Under the pieces are notes generated by a model. It did no database searches. It was not told where the DNA came from and was given only the letters and a program-made list of their open reading frames with translations. DNA of 64,000 bases from Zobellia amurskyensis. GTDB taxonomy: Bacteria > Bacteroidota > Bacteroidia > Flavobacteriales > Flavobacteriaceae. Made by a program: the position numbers and the translations under genes. Location of the stretch: positions 157,512 to 221,511 of the forward strand of contig NZ_RCNR01000001.1 of assembly GCF_009725985.1 (NCBI RefSeq), read 5' to 3'. The stretch's first letter is position 1. Every line of letters starts with the position of its first letter. This document shows, piece by piece, positions 26,057-34,532 of the stretch.

Positions 26057-27829
26057 ATGCAGCAATTACAATCTTTTTACAGTGGTGAAATTGAAAAATA
26101 CACCAAAGAATTAGCGCAAATAAAGAAACAGTTATTCGCATCCAGTATGTTACGTTTAGCCATTTTTTGTATAGCGGGCTTTGGTATTTATATGACTTTG
26201 GGTGATGCCAAATGGGTTTTGGCCGTGGTGCTGGTAACTATTGTGCTTTTTCTCTTTTTGGTAACCCGGCACGCCGGTCTTCAGTACAAACGAGATAGGT
26301 TATTGGCGCTGCTGGATATAAATAGAACCGAATTGAAAGTCTTAAATCGTGATTTTCATGAGTTGCCGGAAGGCGATGAGTTCAAAGATCCATTACATTA
26401 TTTCAGTCAAGATATAGATTTGTTCGGTAGGGGTTCATTTTTTCAGTATGCCAACCGTACGGCCTTAAAACAGGGAGCCGAAACCTTTGCAGCATTGTTC
26501 AAGGCGAATGCCATAGATGGAATACTGCAAAAGCAAGAAGCCATAAAGGAACTGGCTAAAATGCCCGAATGGCGACAAAATTTTTCCGCAACGGCTTCAT
26601 TGGCCAAAACAGAAGGTAAGACGGATACCATTGTAAAATGGTTAATGGGCTATAAGCCTTTCGTGCCCAAAATAACGAGGTATCTACCATTGGCGTTTTC
26701 TGCTGTGTCCGTACTGTTGTTCGTATTATATTTTCTTGATTTTGCTCCGGAATCGGGGTTAATTCTATGGCTTGTAGTAGGTATGGGTATTACCGGAATG
26801 TATATGAAGAAAATCACTAATTTGGGTGGTGATGCTTCAAAAGTACAGAGCACTTTTCAGCAGTACAACAAGTTATTGACCTTAATTGAGGACACGGATT
26901 TCACTTCTGATTATCTAAAGCAGTTAAAGGGCAATGTGCTTCGTGATAAGGAAAAGACCTCTTTGATCATTGCAAAGTTTTCAAAGCAGCTTAATAGTTT
27001 GGATAAGAACAACAACATCATTTATCTCTTTTTTGGAAACGGTTTTTTTCTTCGCACTCTTACGCATTGTTATGAGATCGAAAATTGGATTGAAAAGCAT
27101 GGCGCTTTTGTAGAAAAATGGTTTGATACTATCGCATTTTTCGATGCCTATAACAGTCTGGGCAATTTTGGATTTAATCATCCAGACTATAATTATCCGA
27201 GCATTGACAATGATGCAGCGGTTTTGAAGTCCACAGGTGCAGGGCATCCTTTGCTGAACCCTACAAAAAGTGTCTTGAATGATTTTCAAATAGATCGGGA
27301 ACAGTTCTTTATTGTGACAGGGGCAAACATGGCGGGTAAGAGTACATTCTTGCGTACCGTTTCGTTACAAATAGTTATGGCCAACGTAGGGCTTCCGCTT
27401 TGTGCTGAGAAGGTGGCATATTCACCTATAAAATTAATTACAAGCATGCGTACTACGGATTCGTTAACGGATGATGAATCATATTTCTTTTCAGAATTAA
27501 AGCGATTAAAATTCATTGTTGACGAGATTCAGGATGACCGTTACTTTATTGTTTTGGATGAAATTCTAAAAGGAACCAATAGTACGGATAAGGCAGAGGG
27601 TAGCCGTAAATTTGTGGAACGTTTAGTAGCTTCAAAATCAACCGGGATTATCGCTACGCACGATTTAAGCCTTTGTGAAGTGGCTAAGACATTGCCTCAG
27701 GTAGAGAACCATTATTTTGATGCCGAAATCATTGATGATGAACTTCATTTTGATTATAAGTTTAAGGATGGAATATGCCAGAACATGAACGCATCCTTTC
27801 TATTGAAAAAAATGGAAATTGTAGAATAG
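26057..27829 (+). CDS. Membrane-anchored MutS-related ATPase
   Basis: A 590-residue protein. Four hydrophobic segments (two near residues 34-75 and two near residues 208-255) precede a MutS-type ATPase domain with Walker A GANMAGKST at residues 422-430, a Walker B region YFIVLDEILKGTNSTDK, and a GIIATHDLSL motif. The mismatch-recognition domains of true MutS are absent. DNA repair is therefore unlikely to be its plain role, and the membrane segments suggest a different job. The ATG at 26057 is preferred to the TTG at 26045. Confidence 0.88.
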   Translation: MQQLQSFYSGEIEKYTKELAQIKKQLFASSMLRLAIFCIAGFGIYMTLGDAKWVLAVVLVTIVLFLFLVTRHAGLQYKRDRLLALLDINRTELKVLNRDFHELPEGDEFKDPLHYFSQDIDLFGRGSFFQYANRTALKQGAETFAALFKANAIDGILQKQEAIKELAKMPEWRQNFSATASLAKTEGKTDTIVKWLMGYKPFVPKITRYLPLAFSAVSVLLFVLYFLDFAPESGLILWLVVGMGITGMYMKKITNLGGDASKVQSTFQQYNKLLTLIEDTDFTSDYLKQLKGNVLRDKEKTSLIIAKFSKQLNSLDKNNNIIYLFFGNGFFLRTLTHCYEIENWIEKHGAFVEKWFDTIAFFDAYNSLGNFGFNHPDYNYPSIDNDAAVLKSTGAGHPLLNPTKSVLNDFQIDREQFFIVTGANMAGKSTFLRTVSLQIVMANVGLPLCAEKVAYSPIKLITSMRTTDSLTDDESYFFSELKRLKFIVDEIQDDRYFIVLDEILKGTNSTDKAEGSRKFVERLVASKSTGIIATHDLSLCEVAKTLPQVENHYFDAEIIDDELHFDYKFKDGICQNMNASFLLKKMEIVE

Positions 27830-27853
27830 GAATAGTTTAACCCCCGATCAATA

Positions 27854-28855
27854 ATGGATTCGTTAACTCAAATAGTATTAGGAGCAGCCGTTGGTGAGGC
27901 GGTTTTAGGGAAGAAAGTGGGTAACAAAGCCATGCTCTATGGGGCAATTGCAGGAACTATTCCTGATTTAGATGTTTTAACGCGCTTCTTTTTTGATACG
28001 GTTACCGCTACGGAAATGCATCGGGGTTTTAGTCACTCTATCTTCTTTTCTATACTGTTCGCTCCAATATTTGGTTGGCTCATTTCCAAAATAGAACGTA
28101 AGAGCGAAGCTACTTTTAAAGATTGGTCCTGGTTAATGTTCTGGGGTATGTTTACACACCCCATCTTGGACACCTTTACCACATGGGGTACCCAGTTGTT
28201 CTGGCCCTTAAAAATTCGCTTGGCTTTTCAGAATATATTTGTCATAGACCCATTGTATACGGTGCCGTTTATCATACTTCTGATTATGGCCATGCGTCAG
28301 AAGAAAACATCGCCCAAACGAAAAAGATACAATAGGTTAGGGTTGACGGTAAGCACAGCGTATTTGGTGACCACTCTTATTTTAAAGTGGTTTGCTTACA
28401 AGGAATTCACTTATAATTTGGAAATACGCGGCATAGCTTATGATGAGATAGATACTAGGCCCATGCCATTTAATTCGTTATTATGGACGGCCAATGTAGA
28501 TGCCGGTGATTTCTATCTAATAGGAAATTACTCGTTTTTTGATACTAAAGAGATTGAGTTTACGTCCTATCCAAAAAATCACGAGCTTCTGGGAAGTTTA
28601 AAATCTAATGATAAAGTAGAACGGCTTATCACCATAGCGGCAGGTTGGTACACGATAACGGAAACGGACGGTAAGTTATATTTTAACGACTTGCGGTTTG
28701 GACTCATAAGTTTAGATCCTAAAGAAACCAAATTTGCGTTCAGTTATGAACTTAAAAGAGAAGGCAACGAACTATCGGTTCAAGAAAGGCCCAAATACCG
28801 TGCCGATGCCAAGCGACTGTTAGGTGCGCTTTGGGAGCGGATATGGGGTAATTAG
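27854..28855 (+). CDS. Metal-dependent hydrolase, YdjM/DUF457-type membrane protein
   Basis: A 333-residue inner-membrane protein starting MDSLTQIVLGAAVGEAVLG, with conserved metal-binding-like positions in GTIPDLDV, HRGFSHSIFF and THPILDTFTTWGTQLF. These motifs match the LexA-binding, inner-membrane-associated putative hydrolase family. The C-terminal 150 residues form a soluble beta-rich region. Substrate unknown. It starts 24 bp after the MutS-related gene. Confidence 0.87.
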   Translation: MDSLTQIVLGAAVGEAVLGKKVGNKAMLYGAIAGTIPDLDVLTRFFFDTVTATEMHRGFSHSIFFSILFAPIFGWLISKIERKSEATFKDWSWLMFWGMFTHPILDTFTTWGTQLFWPLKIRLAFQNIFVIDPLYTVPFIILLIMAMRQKKTSPKRKRYNRLGLTVSTAYLVTTLILKWFAYKEFTYNLEIRGIAYDEIDTRPMPFNSLLWTANVDAGDFYLIGNYSFFDTKEIEFTSYPKNHELLGSLKSNDKVERLITIAAGWYTITETDGKLYFNDLRFGLISLDPKETKFAFSYELKREGNELSVQERPKYRADAKRLLGALWERIWGN

Positions 28856-29124
28856 TTTTATTTTGATTGTTACTTAAATAATTAAAATATATCTATGGTT
28901 TGAACGGTTCAAGCGAATGAATCACACACGTGTGAAGCATTCAATATGCTGATATAATTACATTTTTTACACACTTTTTTCTTAGCAAACATCTTTTTTT
29001 GAAGTACTAACGTATTTTTTTGATGGTTTCACAACAAACAAGAAAATAGCGGTAGTATAATTCTTACCTTTATTTTGTCCAGTAGAAAGGACGGGTTGAA
29101 GAGCTTAATAGAGAGGTAAGTTTT

Positions 29125-29472
29125 ATGGAGGATTTTGATGGATATAGGGATGAAAGGCCAAGTTTGAACTACGTGGAAAACCTCGTAGGTGCTCGCGATA
29201 TTGAATTTGAACAAAAGTTCGTTACCCTTTTAAAATCTGAATTTTCTTGGGACCTTGGCAAATATCTTTACCACATAAAATTAGATGAACCCAGAGCTGC
29301 TGCAGAAATAGTACACAAATTAAAATACAAGATAAGTGTGCTTGGTATGGAAAAAACATTTGCTTTTGCTGAAGAGCATAAGGAAAGGTTACATACTGGA
29401 GACGTCACTTTTGATGAGGACTTTAAAAGGGTGCTAAAGAAAATAAATGTCTTTCTGGAACTGTTAGATTAA
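29125..29472 (+). CDS. Hpt-domain (histidine phosphotransfer) protein
   Basis: A 115-residue helical protein. The segment AAEIVHKLKYKISVLGMEKTFAFAEEHKE resembles the phosphoacceptor helix of Hpt domains, where the His in HxLK is phosphorylated. No histidine kinase or response regulator is adjacent, so its phosphorelay partners lie elsewhere. It is preceded by a 269-bp A/T-rich gap and converges with the DUF4407 gene, with a 5-bp gap between the stops. Confidence 0.72.
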   Translation: MEDFDGYRDERPSLNYVENLVGARDIEFEQKFVTLLKSEFSWDLGKYLYHIKLDEPRAAAEIVHKLKYKISVLGMEKTFAFAEEHKERLHTGDVTFDEDFKRVLKKINVFLELLD

Positions 29473-29477
29473 ATAAC

Positions 29478-30578
29478 CTAGAGTTGCTTAACCTGAAGGT
29501 TCTTAAAAGCATCTGCCTGAAGTTTCAATAGTTCTTCTGCTTTTTTCTTCTTGTACGCGTAAACTTCTTCCTCACGTTTTATCTCATTATAAATTTTTTC
29601 GTTAAGAGCAGTGTCAGCTAATAAGATTTGTTCCCGTTGCTGTATTTTTTGTCGAGCCCAAGTATTGGTCATACTCTCTTCTTCCTCTAATTTAATATCA
29701 TAAGTGCCTTTTGGAGACAGTAACTTAGCTATTATTGGCGAAGTTTCAATAGCAAGAAATAGTAGAAATATAAAGAACGACGGCCACCAAGGAAGTTCGT
29801 TAAGTGCATTAATTCGTGCCATGAGTCCGTCAAAGCCATCTATTACGGGTTGTGATGTTTTAACCACATTGGTATACTCCGTGTTTAAAGTTGAAATCTC
29901 ATTTTCTATTTGCGTTATCTTTTGGGCGTTGGTCTCTTTTAGTGTATTTAATTCGGCCAGAACGGCATCGTGTTTTTCTCGTTTCTCTTCGTAAACGGGG
30001 CCTTTTCCTAATTTTAACGTGCCGGAAGTACCTTCCGCTTCGGTTATATATGTGTTGTAGAGTTCATCTGTTTCAGCTGTTTTGATTGTGATTTCGTTCT
30101 TTAATTGAGCAATATCGGTATTCAGTTTTTCAATAGTTGGGGTGTACTGTAGAGCCAGTTGGTTTTTGTTGGCCAGCGTCATTTCATTTTTTTGTTCCAG
30201 TAACACCTGATTGATTTCCTTTTCAAAAATTTTCATCTCCAAGGGTTTTGAAATAACCACGGCTATAATAATTGCTAATACCAGACGCGGTGTTGCCTGT
30301 AAAAGTTCGTTGCCAAAGCTGTCCCGTTTTTTTATGGTGGAGACAATAAAGCGGTCTAGATTAAAAATCAAGAGTCCCCAAATGAGCCCAAAGAAAACTG
30401 CCGTATATACATTGTCAAAAACCGTATAGAGCGCATAACTACAGGCAATAAAAGCCATAAGTGCCGTAAAGAAAACAGTGGCGCCAATACCGGCATATTT
30501 GTTCTGTTCGCCTTTAGAACAGGTTTTTAGAATGGAGGTGTCCGCCCCCGAGCAGAGGATAAAAAATTGCTGTACCAT
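29478..30578 (-). CDS. DUF4407 domain-containing membrane protein
   Basis: A 366-residue protein with three N-terminal membrane segments (within about residues 30-115), a long coiled coil rich in Lys, Glu, Thr and Gln (about residues 118-250), a further hydrophobic segment WWPSFFIFLLFLAIETSPIIAKLL, and a charged C-terminal helix. This layout and the sequence FNLDRFIVSTIKKRD match DUF4407. Function unknown. It is transcribed alone. Confidence 0.87.
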   Translation of the reverse strand: MVQQFFILCSGADTSILKTCSKGEQNKYAGIGATVFFTALMAFIACSYALYTVFDNVYTAVFFGLIWGLLIFNLDRFIVSTIKKRDSFGNELLQATPRLVLAIIIAVVISKPLEMKIFEKEINQVLLEQKNEMTLANKNQLALQYTPTIEKLNTDIAQLKNEITIKTAETDELYNTYITEAEGTSGTLKLGKGPVYEEKREKHDAVLAELNTLKETNAQKITQIENEISTLNTEYTNVVKTSQPVIDGFDGLMARINALNELPWWPSFFIFLLFLAIETSPIIAKLLSPKGTYDIKLEEEESMTNTWARQKIQQREQILLADTALNEKIYNEIKREEEVYAYKKKKAEELLKLQADAFKNLQVKQL

Positions 30579-30653
30579 GATGTCCGATTTTTTTGATGAT
30601 ACCCATTACTGGGCTGATTGATGATGAATTAGACGTAAGTTACGTTTTTTGTT

Positions 30654-30683
30654 ACAAAAAAAGCCTTCTGTTTAGAAGGCTTT
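30654..30683 (-). terminator. Rho-independent terminator for the second BlaI/M56 operon or DUF4407 upstream boundary
   Basis: The arms AAAGCCTTCT (30660-30669) and AGAAGGCTTT (30674-30683) form a 10-bp stem with a 4-base loop. Read on the minus strand the stem is followed by a T run (30654-30660), so it fits termination of the minus-strand operon that ends at 30868. Confidence 0.75.
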
Positions 30684-30867
30684 AAGATATAGTTTGGTTA
30701 CAGTTAGTTGCAAATTTCAATTGGTTTTCCAAATAGTTTTACCTTATATCTCGGTTCTTTTGGGGAGGTAGATTTATATTGATTTTCTTCTACGTTAAAA
30801 TAGCATTATCAATTGTTTTCATAACATGCTGCCAATGTGGTTTTCGTGGCTTGGTCTAATCTTTAAT

Positions 30868-32679
30868 TCATTTTTTTTCAGTAGAACGAGCTAATAATCC
30901 TTCTTCTACAGCCAAGGACACATACTCATTATATGCAAGCATTGCTTTTTTGTAACTGATCCATAAGTCACTTGCCTTACCCTCTTTAGTTTTGTTGTAG
31001 TGAGCAATGGCTTGTACATTAGCCTCCGCTTCTTTACTGAATGCATCAAAGGCTGTAAGAAGCTCTTTGCTATATTGCTCTCTGGGTTCAGGTATTTTAT
31101 ATGGGGGAAATGGAGGTGGAACCGTTTTTTGGATATTATTTATTTTGATACTTGTTTTGGATTGATGTGGGGCGGGAGGTTCAGATGGACTTGATGGATG
31201 AACGATAAAATTTTTACGAACAAAAGTGTCTTCTTTGTGAGGGTTGTCAATATACTCTACCACATGTACCTCATCGTAAAGCTCTTGATGCGCTACTATT
31301 TCTTCGATTGCATTTTCTTGAATTTCCACGGCATATTCTACAAATTTCTCAACATTAATAGCCTCTTCGGGTGGGGTTGGTGCGGTAGGTGGTTCGGGTA
31401 AAGCGGGAAACCGCTGTGCGCTGACACGTTGTTTTGCGTTCATTTGGGCATAGAGGTAAGCCATACGGTCCACTTCCGTTTTTAGGATACGTATGTTTTT
31501 TCCCTTGGCCAGCATTTTATTGTATTTTTTCGCCAATGCATTGTATTCGGTTATCTCTTCTGTACAAGCACCTGTTTTGTGGGTTTTACTGTCGGCACAC
31601 TCAGGAAACGGTTGCGCGTTGTTTCGCTGCTGTAGGGACATTTTACCGTAAATATGCTCCAGAATTTTTAAATCTTCTAAAGATATATGCCTTTGCTCCT
31701 TAGGGATGGTGTTGTATTTTTTGGCCAATAAATTAAAGTGGTCTACATCTACTTCCGTGGCTTCATTTTGGAAGGTTTGGATTGCAGAAGGTTCTTTTGG
31801 TAACGTGATCTGTTCACTAAAACCAAATAAAAGCATGGTAATTAAAGGCAAAACGGCCACACTTCTTAAGACTACCGATTGTTTTGAGGTTCTTTTTTTC
31901 ATGACTGTAAAACGTTTTTTGATTGATGAATAATTGATGGCGTTAGCCAAACTCGACTGATTATCTTCAAGGTTTGTTGATGAGGCAAACGCTAAAAGTA
32001 TATTTTGATATTTTGGGGTAGCGGTTCCTTGGTTTAGAACGGCTTGATCGGCCAGAAATTCATGGTTTAATTTTATCCAACTTTTAATGATGTATATGAG
32101 TGGGTTGAACCAAAAGATAATTTGCAATACTTCTATAAAAAGAATGTCTAGACTGTGTTTTTGCTTTGCATGAGTAGCTTCATGAAGTAGTACTTCTTCG
32201 GGAATTTCCCTAGCTTCAAATTCTTTTTTGTTCAGGAAAATATAATTGAAAAATGTATGGGGCACAGTAACATCTTGTAGCAATACATTTATGAAAGATT
32301 GCATTCGCAGTTTTGGATTGTTGCGGATATTTATAAAAATACGACCCAGATTCTTAGAAAAGCGATAAGAAAAAAGCACTACTCCTATAAAATATATGGA
32401 TAGAAGAAAAGTAGTGGTATTCAAAGTAACAGATTCTTCTATGGCAGAAGGAGCTACCAAGTTGGTTAATGGTGCTTCAAAGTCGTTTGGGTGATTTGCC
32501 AGGGAAGCGGCCTCTACATAGTCCACAAAAGTTATGGACGGAATTATTACGGATAACAATAACGCCATAATGAGGTATAGCCGTTTAAAACCGTGCATAC
32601 GCTCATTTTCTAGTGCTAACTTATAGAAAGCCATAAATAGGGCCAAGCAAGCGGTAGATTTTAGCAGAAACAGTACCAT
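30868..32679 (-). CDS. M56 (BlaR1-type) metallopeptidase with repeated C-terminal motifs
   Basis: A 603-residue protein. Four membrane helices surround the zinc motif HEATH (H166, E167, H170). The last helix near residues 274-292 leads to an extracytoplasmic region. This has two copies of a roughly 60-residue repeat, each with LAKKYN and ending in QRNNAQPFPE or QRVSAQRFPA, followed by a Pro-rich stretch. No TonB-like domain is present, unlike the homologue at 17287. It presumably cleaves the BlaI repressor encoded 2 bp upstream when triggered. Confidence 0.9.
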   Translation of the reverse strand: MVLFLLKSTACLALFMAFYKLALENERMHGFKRLYLIMALLLSVIIPSITFVDYVEAASLANHPNDFEAPLTNLVAPSAIEESVTLNTTTFLLSIYFIGVVLFSYRFSKNLGRIFINIRNNPKLRMQSFINVLLQDVTVPHTFFNYIFLNKKEFEAREIPEEVLLHEATHAKQKHSLDILFIEVLQIIFWFNPLIYIIKSWIKLNHEFLADQAVLNQGTATPKYQNILLAFASSTNLEDNQSSLANAINYSSIKKRFTVMKKRTSKQSVVLRSVAVLPLITMLLFGFSEQITLPKEPSAIQTFQNEATEVDVDHFNLLAKKYNTIPKEQRHISLEDLKILEHIYGKMSLQQRNNAQPFPECADSKTHKTGACTEEITEYNALAKKYNKMLAKGKNIRILKTEVDRMAYLYAQMNAKQRVSAQRFPALPEPPTAPTPPEEAINVEKFVEYAVEIQENAIEEIVAHQELYDEVHVVEYIDNPHKEDTFVRKNFIVHPSSPSEPPAPHQSKTSIKINNIQKTVPPPFPPYKIPEPREQYSKELLTAFDAFSKEAEANVQAIAHYNKTKEGKASDLWISYKKAMLAYNEYVSLAVEEGLLARSTEKK

Positions 32680-32681
32680 GG

Positions 32682-33047
32682 TTATCGCTTTTTGATTTCG
32701 TTGTCTATTAACTTTCTTAAATCCTCAAGCTCCTTTCTGCTTAAGTCAGTTTCTTTCGTAAAGAAAGAAGCGAATTGCCCCGGACTATCATTAAAAAAGT
32801 TTTTGATAAGTCCGTTTACGTGTTTGGAGAAATAATCTTTCTTTTGAACCAAAGGATAATATTCGCGTAACCGACCAAGACTTTTGTAAGCCACAAAACC
32901 TTTGTCAGTCATTCTTTTTAAAAGGGTTGCTACGGTTGTTGTAGCGGGTTTTGGCTCAGGATATGCATCCAATAGGTCTTTCATGAAAGCTTTCTTTTGC
33001 TTCCATAAAATATTCATAAGTTCTTCTTCTGTTTTTGAAAGCTGCAT
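32682..33047 (-). CDS. BlaI/MecI/CopY family transcriptional repressor (second copy)
   Basis: A 121-residue repressor starting MQLSKTEEELMNILWKQKK, with the helix-turn-helix segment PEPKPATTTVATLLKRMTDKGFV and the C-terminal helix FFTKETDLSRKELEDLRKL. It is a paralogue of the repressor at 16895 and is coupled to the M56 gene 2 bp downstream. Two operators of different sequence but equal spacing lie upstream. Confidence 0.94.
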   Translation of the reverse strand: MQLSKTEEELMNILWKQKKAFMKDLLDAYPEPKPATTTVATLLKRMTDKGFVAYKSLGRLREYYPLVQKKDYFSKHVNGLIKNFFNDSPGQFASFFTKETDLSRKELEDLRKLIDNEIKKR

Positions 33048-33067
33048 GTTAGATTGATTAGATATTG

Positions 33068-33111
33068 CTCTACAAACATAGAGTAAATATTTTAATTCTA
33101 CAAATGTAGAG
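33068..33111 (-). promoter_or_regulatory. Two BlaI-type operators and -7 box upstream of the second blaI gene
   Basis: CTCTA-N6-TAGAG lies at 33068-33083 and TTCTA-N6-TAGAG at 33096-33111, 28 bp apart. On the minus strand a consensus -7 box TATGTTTG (33080-33073) sits inside the first operator, so repressor binding would block the promoter. The arm sequence differs from the AACTA/TAGTT arms of the first system. Confidence 0.72.
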
Positions 33112-33134
33112 TTTGAAATACGGTGTTAATACGG

Positions 33135-33677
33135 TTAAAACTTTTTAAAGCCAGTTAAGATTGATAGGGCAGCAGCTATAAGGCCAACAGTTAGTAGTAA
33201 ATGGCCATTTATCAACCCGAATTCCCAGTGTAGAATTTTAAATTGTGCGCCCATAATGATACACACAGCTGCCATAGTATTTAACCAGATCGTATAGAGT
33301 TTCTTCTGTGAAGCGGGTTTTTTGCTTTCTAAATGAGAATCTTTCTGAGTAAAAAATTGATTCTTCAAATAAATAATAATAAAAGCAACCAGAGCTAATT
33401 TGAAGATAAACGAGAATACAAAACCATAATTTAGATGAAGTACCTTGAACAGATAATGGAGTAAAAATGATATTAATAAAAACAACTTAGCATAATCTAG
33501 CCATTCTTTAGATGACTTTTTGCTAAACCAGATACTGTAAAATAAAGCTATTCCACCAACAGCTATGACTAGTAAAACTTCAGAATACTGCCAGTGCATT
33601 AATTTAAAAAGAACGGCAATTATTGCTAAAGCAATACTTAATCTAAGAAATAAGTTGGTTTTTTGCTTTGTGATCAA
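33135..33677 (-). CDS. Hypothetical multi-span membrane protein with GldL-like motifs
   Basis: A 180-residue protein with about six membrane segments in two halves. The recurring FKLMHWQYSE, FKVLHLNYGF and FKILHWEFGL motifs resemble the FKxxHWxxG pattern found in GldL and relatives. No gliding or type IX secretion genes are adjacent, so this may be only a shared fold. The start appears to be a TTG at 33677; the next ATG would remove the first membrane segment. Confidence 0.65.
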   Translation of the reverse strand: MITKQKTNLFLRLSIALAIIAVLFKLMHWQYSEVLLVIAVGGIALFYSIWFSKKSSKEWLDYAKLFLLISFLLHYLFKVLHLNYGFVFSFIFKLALVAFIIIYLKNQFFTQKDSHLESKKPASQKKLYTIWLNTMAAVCIIMGAQFKILHWEFGLINGHLLLTVGLIAAALSILTGFKKF

Positions 33678-33801
33678 TGCTTTAATTTTTCTATTTCGTA
33701 GTTAAAACGGTTAATAAATGATTTAAGTGTTTTCTGTGGACATGATGGTGTGACATCATCCTTTTAGAAAAGCTTAAATTTGAAATCTAAAACAACCAAT
33801 A

Positions 33802-34380
33802 ATGAGTGTAAAAGATGATTTGGAAGCACGTAGCGGTTCCACTTGCGAACTTTGTACGGCAACTAATAATTTAGAAGTTTTTGAAGTGGAGCCAGTTTCT
33901 ATAAGTGGAGTGGATTCTAGTATTTTGGCATGTGAAACTTGTCGTACTCAAATTGAAGACCCAGAGCAAATGGATCCTAACCATTGGCGATGCCTCAATG
34001 ACAGTATGTGGAGTGAGTACGATTCTGTAAAAGTAGTAGCATGGAGAATGCTTTCAAGATTAAAGTCTGAAGGTTGGCCTAAAGATTTGTTAGATATGAT
34101 GTATTTAGAGCCAGAGACTTTAGATTGGGCAAAAGCAACCGGAGAAGGTTTAGCAGAAGCTGATAAGATTATTCATAGAGATGTTAACGGTGTAATTCTA
34201 GAAAATGGTGATAGTGTTGTTTTGGTGAAAGACTTGAAAATTAAAGGGTCTAGCCAAGTAGCAAAGCAAGGTACTGCGGTACGTAGAATTTCATTGGATC
34301 GTGAAAATGCTGAATATATAGAAGGAAAGGTGGGACCCACACTTACCGTTATTATCACGAAATACGTAAAGAAAATATAG
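33802..34380 (+). CDS. PhnA domain-containing zinc-ribbon protein
   Basis: A 192-residue protein. The N-terminal CELC and CETC pairs (about residues 17-20 and 47-50) form a probable zinc ribbon. The C-terminal segment GDSVVLVKDLKIKGSSQVAKQGTAV is the PhnA/YjdM domain. Despite the old name, PhnA proteins are not proven to act on phosphonates. It is transcribed alone and followed by a strongly structured convergent gap. Confidence 0.88.
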   Translation: MSVKDDLEARSGSTCELCTATNNLEVFEVEPVSISGVDSSILACETCRTQIEDPEQMDPNHWRCLNDSMWSEYDSVKVVAWRMLSRLKSEGWPKDLLDMMYLEPETLDWAKATGEGLAEADKIIHRDVNGVILENGDSVVLVKDLKIKGSSQVAKQGTAVRRISLDRENAEYIEGKVGPTLTVIITKYVKKI

Positions 34381-34385
34381 TTGCC

Positions 34386-34527
34386 CTATTTTAGAATGAT
34401 GGTAATGAATTAACCTCTTGTTCTAAAATAGAAATAACGTCTTTGTAAGGAGCTTTAAGCTACGAAGCACTCTGTAGATTTAGTATTCTAAATTTACAGA
34501 GTGCTTCTGTTTACGGGCAAAGACGTT
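34386..34527. repeat. Set of nested inverted repeats in a convergent gap
   Basis: Three inverted pairs lie here. An 11-bp pair CTATTTTAGAA (34386-34396) / TTCTAAAATAG (34421-34431) can act as a terminator. A 10-bp pair AACGTCTTTG (34436-34445) / CAAAGACGTT (34518-34527) encloses a 20-bp hairpin with TATT loop (34464-34507) containing one G-T pair. The outer pair continues into a short T run. A terminator complex or a small palindromic element would both fit. Confidence 0.6.
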
Positions 34528-34532
34528 TTTGC

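Noticed and set aside
28925..28934. A perfect palindrome CACACGTGTG in the gap before the Hpt gene.
   Set aside because: Ten bases occur by chance often enough, and there is no paired copy or promoter beside it.
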